Below, in pieces: positions 1-5,679 of a stretch of DNA of 7,966 nt. The position numbers and the translations under genes were made by a program. The notes beneath the pieces were generated by a model. That model ran no database searches and had not been told where the DNA came from. It saw only the letters and a list, made by a program, of their open reading frames with translations. Origin of the DNA: DSXH01 sp037446915. GTDB taxonomy: Bacteria; Bacteroidota; Ignavibacteria; Ignavibacteriales; Melioribacteraceae. Numbering within the stretch: the first letter of the stretch is position 1; each line of letters opens with the position of its first letter. The stretch lies in the NCBI GenBank assembly GCA_037446915.1, contig JBBIHP010000117.1:1-7966 (forward strand), written 5' to 3'.

Positions 1-2060
1 ACAATCTGGTAAATTGCCTGGGAGGAGAGTGCAATTGAACGGTTCTTTTCTGTTGTATAAATAAAATCGTTCGAGAGCCCTTCCATATTACCATCGTGGA
101 GAATTCCAACATATTCGCCATTCTTATTAATTATCGGGCTACCCGAGCTTCCTCCAACTGTATCAAAAGTTCCTACAAAATTATTCTGTGCGGATAAATC
201 GAGACCGCCGTAATTAAGCCATCGAGCCGGAAGATCCCATGGCCATTGTTTCTGATGTGAATAGTAACGATCGTATAACCCGTAGAAGGTAGTCATCGGT
301 GGTGCAATTGTTCCGTTATAATCGTAACCGGCAATAAGACCATCACTTATTCTGAATGTGCCGGTTGCATCGGGTGCAATGCTTGTTCCAAAGATATCAT
401 AAATCACTAATCCTAACTGATCTTCAAGAACAGTTTCTGTATTAATAATTTCCTGTGCCTCTGCCAGATATTTTAACCTTGCATCGCGTGTTTCAGAATA
501 ATACTTAATAAACGGATCGTTACTTTTTAATATTTCTTCAGGATTTCCTTTAATTAATGAAAGAACAAAATCCTTGTCGTTAAGTTTTGATTCACCCATA
601 AGCTTATCAGCAAGCTTTTCGCCTGACAATCCGCCAAAATATTTTTTAGCAATCGAATTATCTTTACCGAGATTCAAAACAATAAAATCATTTACCATAG
701 CAAGTTTTTTCTTCTCTAATGGTAAATCGATATCGGCTGGAAGATTTGCCATTGCCTGAGTTAATCTATCGCCTCTCATTTCGGGTGGTCTTTGATCTTC
801 GGGAATTTTTGAAGCGAATGCAAACTCAACCAGGTCGAATGCTCTCTGGTAATAAATCGAATTATTCAACCGTGCAAATGCTGCACGTTCACCGGAATGA
901 ACGGCAAGTTCTTTACGCGTCTTTGCAATTGCATCCCATATATTTCCGTACTTCTGTTTCTTTACCGGGTCATTCATCACAATTTTTTTTATATCATTTT
1001 CAAATGCTTTTTTACGTGCCATTAAATAAGGATCAAATAGATTTACAATAAAACCGTTCTGACGCTTTGCTGTATTAGCCGGACCGAACATTAATCCGCG
1101 GTAAATATCGGCTCTCTCAGGATAGAGCTTCATCATCTCTTCATAAATTTTTACCATCCCATTACTCTGGAATGTGTTATTCCTGTATGTGATATCGCGG
1201 TTATATTCAAGCTGTGCGATTGTCTTGAGTCGATTAGTAACACCCGGATAACCAAGTACAAATAATGGATCATCAAGCTTTGGTCCATAAACATTCATCT
1301 TGAAAAAATTACTTGTCTTAAGCGGTTTACCGTTATCATCATAAACACGCAGAACTGCAAAATCGGAATTGTATCGAGGATAAGTATAATTATCAGGATC
1401 TCCGCCATACAAACCGACTATCCTTTCCATAAATATTACAGCACGCACATCGTTATATCTCTTAACTCCGTATAACGAATATTTTCCGCCATGATACAAT
1501 GATGTGACATTACAAACCAAACCTGTTTCTTTAGAATACTTATCCTGTAACTCCTGAATCTTAGCATTTTTCAATTCAACTTTTTCTTTGTCGGTCTTAC
1601 CTTTATTAATCGCGGCAACAACCTCGTCAGTTACATCAACAATCAATGTAAGCTGAGTAACTGAGAGATTAGGAACTCTCCTCTCTTCGGCCAAAGTTGC
1701 GGCATAAAATCCATCGCGGGGAATATTTTCCCCTTCTTTCTGAATTCTTTGAGCGATAAAATCAACACAATGATGATTGGTTAAAAGCAATCCGTCCTCG
1801 GAAATAAATCCCGATGAACATCCGCCGCCAAATCTTAAAGTAGAAAGACGTGCATGATCGAGCCATTCCTGTGTAGGTTTAAATCCATAAGCTTCATAAA
1901 AGTAATCGACCGGTGCATGTTCAAAAGTCCACATTTTACCGATATCAAACTTTTTAGCTTTTACGGTATCCGGTATAAATTTTTGTTGAGCAAAGAATGG
2001 AAGTGATACAAATAAAAACAGAATTACTAATTGAATTGAGAATCTTGTAGGTTTGTTCAT
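1..2060 (-). CDS. Secreted S46 family dipeptidyl-peptidase (DPP7-like), 3' end cut by window edge
   Basis: A minus-strand frame stays open from the ATG at 2060 to the left edge, giving 686 residues. S46 enzymes are usually about 700-720 residues, so only the last few tens are missing. Residues 1-24 look like a Sec signal peptide: a basic start, then a hydrophobic core ending PFFA before QQ. This places the enzyme in the periplasm or outside the cell, where the family releases dipeptides from polypeptide N-termini. The chymotrypsin-like triad is visible: H97 in LLTNHHC, D233 in RYNSDF shortly after GGDPDNYTYPR, and S639 in GGSSGSP. Spacing from His to Asp (136) agrees with characterised DPP7. 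C81 and C98 flank the first active-site strand. G657, 18 residues after S639, sits where DPP11 enzymes carry the Arg that selects Asp/Glu, so a DPP7-like preference for hydrophobic P1 residues is inferred. The family consensus GGNSGSP is changed to GGSSGSP. A GGGGG stretch lies 5 nt before the start. Confidence 0.95.
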   Translation of the reverse strand, partial: MNKPTRFSIQLVILFLFVSLPFFAQQKFIPDTVKAKKFDIGKMWTFEHAPVDYFYEAYGFKPTQEWLDHARLSTLRFGGGCSSGFISEDGLLLTNHHCVDFIAQRIQKEGENIPRDGFYAATLAEERRVPNLSVTQLTLIVDVTDEVVAAINKGKTDKEKVELKNAKIQELQDKYSKETGLVCNVTSLYHGGKYSLYGVKRYNDVRAVIFMERIVGLYGGDPDNYTYPRYNSDFAVLRVYDDNGKPLKTSNFFKMNVYGPKLDDPLFVLGYPGVTNRLKTIAQLEYNRDITYRNNTFQSNGMVKIYEEMMKLYPERADIYRGLMFGPANTAKRQNGFIVNLFDPYLMARKKAFENDIKKIVMNDPVKKQKYGNIWDAIAKTRKELAVHSGERAAFARLNNSIYYQRAFDLVEFAFASKIPEDQRPPEMRGDRLTQAMANLPADIDLPLEKKKLAMVNDFIVLNLGKDNSIAKKYFGGLSGEKLADKLMGESKLNDKDFVLSLIKGNPEEILKSNDPFIKYYSETRDARLKYLAEAQEIINTETVLEDQLGLVIYDIFGTSIAPDATGTFRISDGLIAGYDYNGTIAPPMTTFYGLYDRYYSHQKQWPWDLPARWLNYGGLDLSAQNNFVGTFDTVGGSSGSPIINKNGEYVGILHDGNMEGLSNDFIYTTEKNRSIALSSQAIYQI

Positions 2061-2161
2061 ACGAACCCCCGATTAATGATGGGAATTATTTAACGGAAGT
2101 AAAAATATATCAGGCGAGATTAAATTTCTAATCAAGTTAAGATGAATCAAATATCAAATAA

Positions 2162-2176
2162 TTCTATACGATAGAA
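2162..2176. repeat. Perfect 6-bp inverted repeat, spacer 3 (TTCTAT-ACG-ATAGAA)
   Basis: TTCTAT and ATAGAA are exact reverse complements around ACG. The site lies 6 bp beyond the stop of the zinc-ribbon gene and about 100 bp upstream of the S46 peptidase start. It could be an operator for the peptidase or part of a weak transcript end. No T-run follows on the minus strand, so a terminator is unlikely. In AT-rich DNA such a palindrome can also arise by chance. Confidence 0.35.
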
Positions 2177-2182
2177 CGCAGC

Positions 2183-2491
2183 TTATATCATTATTTCAGG
2201 ATAAATAAAAGGTTGAATTCTCCTTTCATCATCTACCGAACCGATACAGTGGTGACATTTTTTTACATTAAAAATTACCGGCTCTTCTCCAATTTCTATT
2301 GGCAATAAATTTACAATTGTTTCGCAATTACTGCATTGAATTACATGATGAGTTTTAAGCTTATGTCTGCATACCGGACATAGATAATTTGCCTCAACAA
2401 ACTCGGTTATAGTATCGCAAGTAAATATTAAGCGACATTTGGAGTTGCTGCATTGAACAAATCTGGACGGATTTGTAGAACTGGTCTCTAT
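2183..2491 (-). CDS. Double zinc-ribbon protein of unknown function, apparent AUA start
   Basis: This 102-residue frame carries four cysteine pairs: C14-x4-C19, C38-P-V-C41, C53-S-N-C56 and C79-H-H-C82. That is the pattern of two treble-clef or zinc-ribbon modules, with the first two pairs and the last two pairs each binding one metal. The sequence between is soluble, with no signal peptide or membrane segment, so a cytoplasmic nucleic-acid-binding or adaptor role is possible but not shown. No ATG, GTG or TTG occurs in frame before about codon 63, and an in-frame TAA lies two codons before the proposed start. The ATA codon at 2491 follows AGGAGG at an ideal 6-nt spacing, so initiation at AUA is inferred; the ATT one codon earlier would be only 3 nt away. 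I do not recognise a named family. The gene ends 122 bp before the S46 peptidase on the same strand and diverges from phosphomannomutase. Confidence 0.72.
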   Translation of the reverse strand: METSSTNPSRFVQCSNSKCRLIFTCDTITEFVEANYLCPVCRHKLKTHHVIQCSNCETIVNLLPIEIGEEPVIFNVKKCHHCIGSVDDERRIQPFIYPEIMI

Positions 2492-2497
2492 AATTTA

Positions 2498-2504
2498 CCT
2501 CCTC
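2498..2504 (-). promoter_or_regulatory. Strong Shine-Dalgarno deciding an AUA start
   Basis: On the minus strand GAGGAGG is followed by TAAATT and then ATA. Six nt is standard spacing. This is the best Shine-Dalgarno match in the window, and it is the main reason to place the zinc-ribbon start at the ATA codon. Confidence 0.7.
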
Positions 2505-2518
2505 TTAAAAAAGCGATT

Positions 2519-2526
2519 CAAAAATA
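2519..2526 (-). promoter_or_regulatory. Candidate Bacteroidetes-type -7 box (TATTTTTG)
   Basis: On the minus strand TATTTTTG matches the Bacteroidetes -7 consensus TAnnTTTG exactly. It lies 27 bp upstream of the proposed AUA start of the zinc-ribbon gene, which would give a leader of roughly 20 nt including the Shine-Dalgarno. No clear TTTG -33 element is seen at the expected distance, so this rests on one box in AT-rich DNA. Confidence 0.3.
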
Positions 2527-2687
2527 ATTGATAGACTCATGGAATTCTATGTAAAAATTAATCCGCCAAATTTTTTCCACTCATTTAATTGTTGCCTCAT
2601 AATCTGTGAATAATCAAAAATGATGTTTGTAAGTAGAATTCAAATAATCCTTTTGGGAAAAATCAGTATTTTAGAGCCATCAATTTT

Positions 2688-2691
2688 GGAG
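2688..2691 (+). promoter_or_regulatory. Ribosome binding site of phosphomannomutase
   Basis: GGAG lies 5 nt before the ATG at 2697 and supports that start. A TATTTTAG sequence at 2667-2674 differs by one base from the Bacteroidetes -7 pattern and may be the promoter box, but no convincing upstream partner is visible. Confidence 0.55.
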
Positions 2692-2696
2692 AAACT

Positions 2697-4043
2697 ATGG
2701 ATAGAATCGCTTCATTCAAAGCTTACGATATAAGGGGAAAAGTGCCGTCGGACTTAAATCCGGAACTGGCTTACAAAGTTGGTAAAATTCTTGTTAATTA
2801 TTTGAATTGTAAATCCGTTGTAATAGGAAGAGATGTTCGTGAATCATCACCGGAACTTGCCTCCGCACTTTCAGAAGGAATAACAGATGCTGGAAGTGAT
2901 GTGTTCGATTTGGGTTTGTGCGGAACAGAAATGATCTACTTTGGCACTCCATTTCTTAATGCAGATGCCGGTGTGATGATAACTGCAAGCCATAATCCAC
3001 CAGAATATAACGGACTAAAATTTGTTAAGAAAGCCTCTGTTCCATTAGGATACGATTCCGGTTTACATGAAATAGAAAGAATGATTATAAAAAATGAAAT
3101 CCCCGCTAATGCACCGGTTAAAGGGAAAGTAATTTCAAAAGATATTATGAAAGAATTTATCGAAAGTCTTAAAAAGTTTTATGATGCAAATAAAATTAAT
3201 CCTTATAAAGTAGTAGTTAATGCCGGTAACGGTTGTGTTGGACCGGCTCTCGATCAGCTTGAAAAAAATCTTCCTATTAAAATGATAAAAGTTTTTCACG
3301 AACCCGATTCAAAATTTCCTAATGGAGTTCCTAACCCTCTTCTTCCAGAGAACAGACAACCGACAATCGATGCAATAAAGAACCACAACGCAGATCTTGG
3401 AGTTGCGTGGGACGGCGATTACGATAGATGCTTTTTCTTTGATGAGCAGGGAAATTTTATAGAAGGTTATTACATAGTTGGATTACTTGCAAAATCCATT
3501 TTGAAGCATAATCCGGATGAAAAAATTGTTCACGATCCGCGACTTACATGGAATACAATTGAGGTTGTTGAAAAATCGGGCGGGAAAACCGTAGTTTCCA
3601 AGAGCGGGCATGCATACATTAAGCAGAAGATGAGAGAGGTTAATTCTATTTACGGCGGCGAAATGTCGGCTCACCATTATTTCCGCGATAATTATTATTC
3701 GGATAGCGGACTAATTCCATTTTTGCTTATACTTCAACTGATGTCAGAAGAGAATTCAAAGTTATCCGATTTAGTAGGTGAGATGGTTAAGACGTATCCA
3801 TGTTCCGGCGAAATTAATTCAACGGTAAGTAATGGAGCGGAAAAAATAAAAGTGATTAAAGAGAATTACAAGGATGGAGTTATTGATGAACTTGACGGTT
3901 TAAGCGTTGAATACCCCGACTGGCGCTTTAATATACGTATTAGCAATACGGAACCGCTTATCAGATTGAACGTTGAATCCAGACAAAATGAAAAATTGAT
4001 GCTTGAAAAAACAGAAGAGTTATTGAAATTAATTAGGAATTAA
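2697..4043 (+). CDS. manB: Phosphomannomutase (ManB/CpsG type; may also accept glucose phosphates)
   Basis: This complete 448-residue member of the alpha-D-phosphohexomutase superfamily interconverts mannose 6-phosphate and mannose 1-phosphate in the cytoplasm, the step feeding GDP-mannose for surface glycans. All four domain signatures are present in order. The N-terminal FKAYDIRG motif is at residues 7-14. The phosphoserine loop TASHNP holds S98. The metal-binding loop DGDYDR is at 239-244. The sugar-binding loop GGEMSAHHYFRD starts at G320, with E322 and S324. The phosphate-binding loop RISNTEPLIRLNVESR starts at R414. The GEMSAHHYFRD and SNTEP stretches closely resemble enterobacterial CpsG/ManB. 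Length is normal for the family. Bifunctional phosphomannomutase/phosphoglucomutase cannot be excluded, because sequence separates these activities poorly. No other nucleotide-sugar gene lies in the window. Confidence 0.95.
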   Translation: MDRIASFKAYDIRGKVPSDLNPELAYKVGKILVNYLNCKSVVIGRDVRESSPELASALSEGITDAGSDVFDLGLCGTEMIYFGTPFLNADAGVMITASHNPPEYNGLKFVKKASVPLGYDSGLHEIERMIIKNEIPANAPVKGKVISKDIMKEFIESLKKFYDANKINPYKVVVNAGNGCVGPALDQLEKNLPIKMIKVFHEPDSKFPNGVPNPLLPENRQPTIDAIKNHNADLGVAWDGDYDRCFFFDEQGNFIEGYYIVGLLAKSILKHNPDEKIVHDPRLTWNTIEVVEKSGGKTVVSKSGHAYIKQKMREVNSIYGGEMSAHHYFRDNYYSDSGLIPFLLILQLMSEENSKLSDLVGEMVKTYPCSGEINSTVSNGAEKIKVIKENYKDGVIDELDGLSVEYPDWRFNIRISNTEPLIRLNVESRQNEKLMLEKTEELLKLIRN

Positions 4044-4118
4044 CCGAATTTCTGATTGGATTTTATGAAAACCGGACGAATAATCAATCGTCTAACAATG
4101 CGTAAATAAATTTTAATT

Positions 4119-4124
4119 AAGGAG
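4119..4124 (+). promoter_or_regulatory. Strong ribosome binding site of the 71-residue gene
   Basis: AAGGAG lies 7 nt before the ATG at 4132. The only nearby upstream ATG (4108) is followed by an immediate stop, so the start at 4132 is secure. Confidence 0.7.
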
Positions 4125-4131
4125 ATAAATT

Positions 4132-4347
4132 ATGGCAGAACAGGAAAAAGCAATAGATGTAGAAAAATTACTAAAGAACAAATTGAAATCTGTTAGCATC
4201 GGATCACTTGAGTCTTCAATTGCAAAAGTAATTAGCGAACTTGTTGGTGAAGATTATAAGTGCACAATCGGAGAAGTAAAATATACCTTATTCAGCGGTG
4301 CAGATTTTCATGTTAAAGTAGAACTTTCCTACAATCCGGAAAAATAA
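4132..4347 (+). CDS. Small conserved-looking protein of unknown function (71 aa)
   Basis: This complete 71-residue, soluble, charged protein starts with MAEQEKAIDVEKLL. The first about 38 residues look helical (a leucine- and lysine-rich segment, then SIGSLESSIAKVISELV). The rest looks like short beta strands (YKCTIGEVKYTLF, then FHVKVELSYN). There is one cysteine, C44, and no signal peptide or membrane segment. I do not recognise the family. A strong Shine-Dalgarno before it and a dedicated hairpin terminator after it argue for a real, well-translated gene. It lies 88 bp after phosphomannomutase on the same strand. The pair could be co-transcribed, since no terminator is seen between them, but a functional link is not implied. 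Confidence 0.75.
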   Translation: MAEQEKAIDVEKLLKNKLKSVSIGSLESSIAKVISELVGEDYKCTIGEVKYTLFSGADFHVKVELSYNPEK

Positions 4348-4357
4348 TTCCGTTGGA

Positions 4358-4386
4358 AATAGAGATCGCCTCGCGCGGTCTCTATT
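4358..4386. terminator. Bidirectional hairpin terminator between convergent genes
   Basis: AATAGAGATCGC (4358-4369) and GCGGTCTCTATT (4375-4386) pair over 12 bp with a single T-G wobble and a 5-nt loop. ATTT follows on the plus strand and TTTCC on the minus strand, so the U-tracts are short. The hairpin sits between the 71-residue gene and the convergent aminotransferase and overlaps the aminotransferase stop codon by two bases. It most probably ends transcripts from both sides. Confidence 0.75.
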
Positions 4387-5224
4387 ATTTAACAATCTTC
4401 TTCAACTCTTCAATTACAAAATCAATTTCTTCGTTGGTATTATAAAAATGTGGCGAAAATCTTATCATCCCTTCTCGAACCGCACANNNNNNNNNNNNNN
4501 NNNNNNNNNNNNNNNNNNNNNNNNNNNNNNNNNNNNNNNNNNNNNNNNNNNNNNNNNNNNNNNNNNNNNNNNNNNNNNNNNNNNNNGCCATTAACCACTT
4601 TTGAGTTCCGCCGCAGAGAAAATCAATATTAGATTTGACAACATCCATCTGTACAACACCAGTTGCCTGAATCGCATCAACGCAAAAAATAATATTGTTC
4701 TTCTTACATAGCTCTCCTATTGCATCAAGATTTGCCCGATAACCCGATAGAAACTGAACTGCACTAATAGAAACCAGCTTCGTTTGGCGAGTAATTGCTT
4801 TTTCAATATCATCAATATTAACAATACCGTTTTTCGATTTTACAATATCTACTTCAACACCATACTCTCTTAAATTAAGAAAGGGATAAACATTTGAAGG
4901 GAATTCGATATCATTTATTATAACCCTATCCCCTTTTTCCCATTTTAATCCCTGGGCTAAAATATTTAGTCCGTTCGATACATTATCAATCCATGCGATT
5001 CTATCGGGGTTAGCACCTATTAATTTTCCAAATTTACTTTTTGCGGATGAGCTCCAGTTCAAGAAGGACTTATAATTTTCAATTTCTTCTCCGCTTCTTT
5101 GATTAGAATATTCATTAATCCGCTTCAAAACCAGATTAGACCATGGACCAATAGCAGCATGGTTAAAATAGATTTGACCGGTTTTGAGATGGGGAAAAAG
5201 ATTTCTTACTTCGTCAATATTCAT
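4385..5224 (-). CDS. Class V PLP-dependent aminotransferase (cysteine desulfurase/isopenicillin N epimerase-like), interrupted by assembly gap
   Basis: The N-terminal 212 residues and C-terminal 33 residues flank a run of 100 N. The fold-type I class V signatures are clear: FNHAAIGP at 20-27, the cofactor phosphate region DNVSNGLN at 80-87, ISAVQFLSGYR at 153-163, D183 and Q186 in CVDAIQATG for the pyridine ring, and the Schiff-base lysine K209 in GGTQKWLM. The C-terminus AVREGMIRFSPHFYNT is also typical. Family members are usually about 370-390 residues, so roughly 100 or more residues are hidden in the gap beyond what 100 nt can encode. The catalytic cysteine loop that would mark a desulfurase would fall in the missing part. 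Substrate is therefore unknown; an epimerase, selenocysteine lyase-like or desulfurase role remain options. The start is supported by GGAAG 6 nt upstream (5231-5235). Confidence 0.88.
   Translation of the reverse strand: MNIDEVRNLFPHLKTGQIYFNHAAIGPWSNLVLKRINEYSNQRSGEEIENYKSFLNWSSSAKSKFGKLIGANPDRIAWIDNVSNGLNILAQGLKWEKGDRVIINDIEFPSNVYPFLNLREYGVEVDIVKSKNGIVNIDDIEKAITRQTKLVSISAVQFLSGYRANLDAIGELCKKNNIIFCVDAIQATGVVQMDVVKSNIDFLCGGTQKWLMXXXXXXXXXXXXXXXXXXXXXXXXXXXXXXXXXXCAVREGMIRFSPHFYNTNEEIDFVIEELKKIVK
4487..4586. other. 100-N scaffold gap
   Basis: Exactly 100 N lie inside the aminotransferase gene. One hundred is the common placeholder for a gap of unknown size, so coordinates to the right are relative. 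The reading frame is in phase on both sides of the N run, which for a placeholder is coincidence. Confidence 0.98.
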
Positions 5225-5294
5225 TTTGATCTTCCACTACTAAATTTTTTTGGATTTCCTTCGATAATATAGTGAGAAACTAATAAACCGTTAT

Positions 5295-5453
5295 ATGAAC
5301 AAGATATTTGAAATAGCATCAGCATTTTATGGAGTATTGATACCGAAAAAAGCTCAGAAATCTTTTATTAACCTTGTTGTAGATTACCTGAATGAAAGAT
5401 ATTCAATTGAGACCGCTATCGGTATGGCATTAAGGAAACTCCACTTAAATTAG
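5295..5453 (+). CDS. Putative small protein (52 aa), unknown function
   Basis: An ATG at 5295 opens a 52-residue frame ending in TAG at 5451-5453. The product starts MNKIFEIASAFYGVLIPKKA and continues with an amphipathic stretch around VVDYLNERYSIETAIGMALRKL. It is slightly basic and soluble, with no clear signal peptide or membrane segment. No good Shine-Dalgarno is seen, which is not unusual in Bacteroidota-like genomes. Its start lies 70 bp from the divergent aminotransferase start. Its stop codon overlaps the base of the long hairpin at 5452-5537, so that hairpin could end or regulate its transcript. I do not recognise a family. The composition looks protein-like, but the evidence is limited to the open frame and its position. 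Confidence 0.45.
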   Translation: MNKIFEIASAFYGVLIPKKAQKSFINLVVDYLNERYSIETAIGMALRKLHLN

Positions 5454-5537
5454 AACTTTGCTTGCAAGCAATAGAGCCGGGGCTGGAATAACCCCCTCCA
5501 GTTCCGGCATCCCCGAGTGCTTATGTGAGCAAGTTCT
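5452..5537 (+). ncRNA. Long imperfect hairpin: structured RNA or palindromic intergenic element
   Basis: Three nested stems form one long hairpin. The outer stem is AGAACTT (5452-5458) with AAGTTCT (5531-5537), then after a bulged T, GCT (5460-5462) with AGC (5528-5530). The middle stem is AAGCA (5466-5470) with TGCTT (5518-5522). The inner stem is GCCGGGGCTGGA (5476-5487) with TCCAGTTCCGGC (5497-5508), closing a loop of ATAACCCCC. G-U pairs such as 5481-5503 and 5482-5502 close only in plus-strand RNA; on the other strand they are A-C mismatches. The G+C content is far above the surroundings. It could be a transcript end of the 52-codon gene, a stand-alone RNA, or a dispersed REP-like or MITE-like element. 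No family is recognised. Confidence 0.55.
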
Positions 5538-5581
5538 CTATTTTAAATAAAACAAAGTCTCTTCCATTCAGAACACTTCAA

Positions 5582-5595
5582 AGAATATATATTCT
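5582..5595. repeat. Perfect 14-bp palindrome (AGAATATATATTCT)
   Basis: This self-complementary sequence lies 84 bp upstream of the first plug-protein gene, in the only plausible promoter region for that gene pair. It could be an operator for a dimeric regulator. The alternating AT core makes chance occurrence quite possible. Confidence 0.3.
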
Positions 5596-5611
5596 ACCTT
5601 AAAAATTTCAT

Positions 5612-5640
5612 TTTGTTTTAAATAAAAATAAATTATTTTG
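5612..5640 (+). promoter_or_regulatory. Candidate promoter of the plug-protein gene pair
   Basis: TTTG at 5612-5615 and TATTTTG at 5634-5640 are separated by 18 bp. They resemble the Bacteroidetes -33/-7 arrangement, TTTG then TAnnTTTG, but the second box is one base short. The leader to the ATG at 5680 would be about 30 nt and includes GGAAG at 5670-5674. The surroundings are strongly AT-rich, so this is tentative. Confidence 0.3.
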
Positions 5641-5679
5641 AGTCGTAACAAGAATAGCCAATATTAAACGGAAGATAAG

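Noticed and set aside
719..1051. 110-residue plus-strand open frame
   Set aside because: It lies entirely inside the S46 peptidase on the opposite strand, has no recognisable motif, and is a shadow frame. The same applies to 574-759, 3483-3677, 4450-4632 and 7544-7777.
1..2060. Possible frameshift or pseudogene in the S46 peptidase
   Set aside because: The minus-strand frame is uninterrupted from signal peptide to the GGSSGSP motif, and all triad residues are in one frame.
4075..4092. GACGA/TCGTC hairpin between phosphomannomutase and the 71-residue gene
   Set aside because: It has only five base pairs, an 8-nt loop and no T-run after it, so it does not support a terminator.
5452..5537. Integron attC recombination site
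   Set aside because: Length and hairpin form fit, and AAC and GTT occur at the ends, but the outer boxes read TTAGAAC and GTTCTCT and do not match RYYYAAC and GTTRRRY on either strand. No integrase or cassette array is present.
5541..5627. Direct repeat TTTTAAATAAAA at 5541-5552 and 5616-5627
   Set aside because: A 12-bp A/T-only repeat in AT-rich intergenic DNA is easily explained by base composition.
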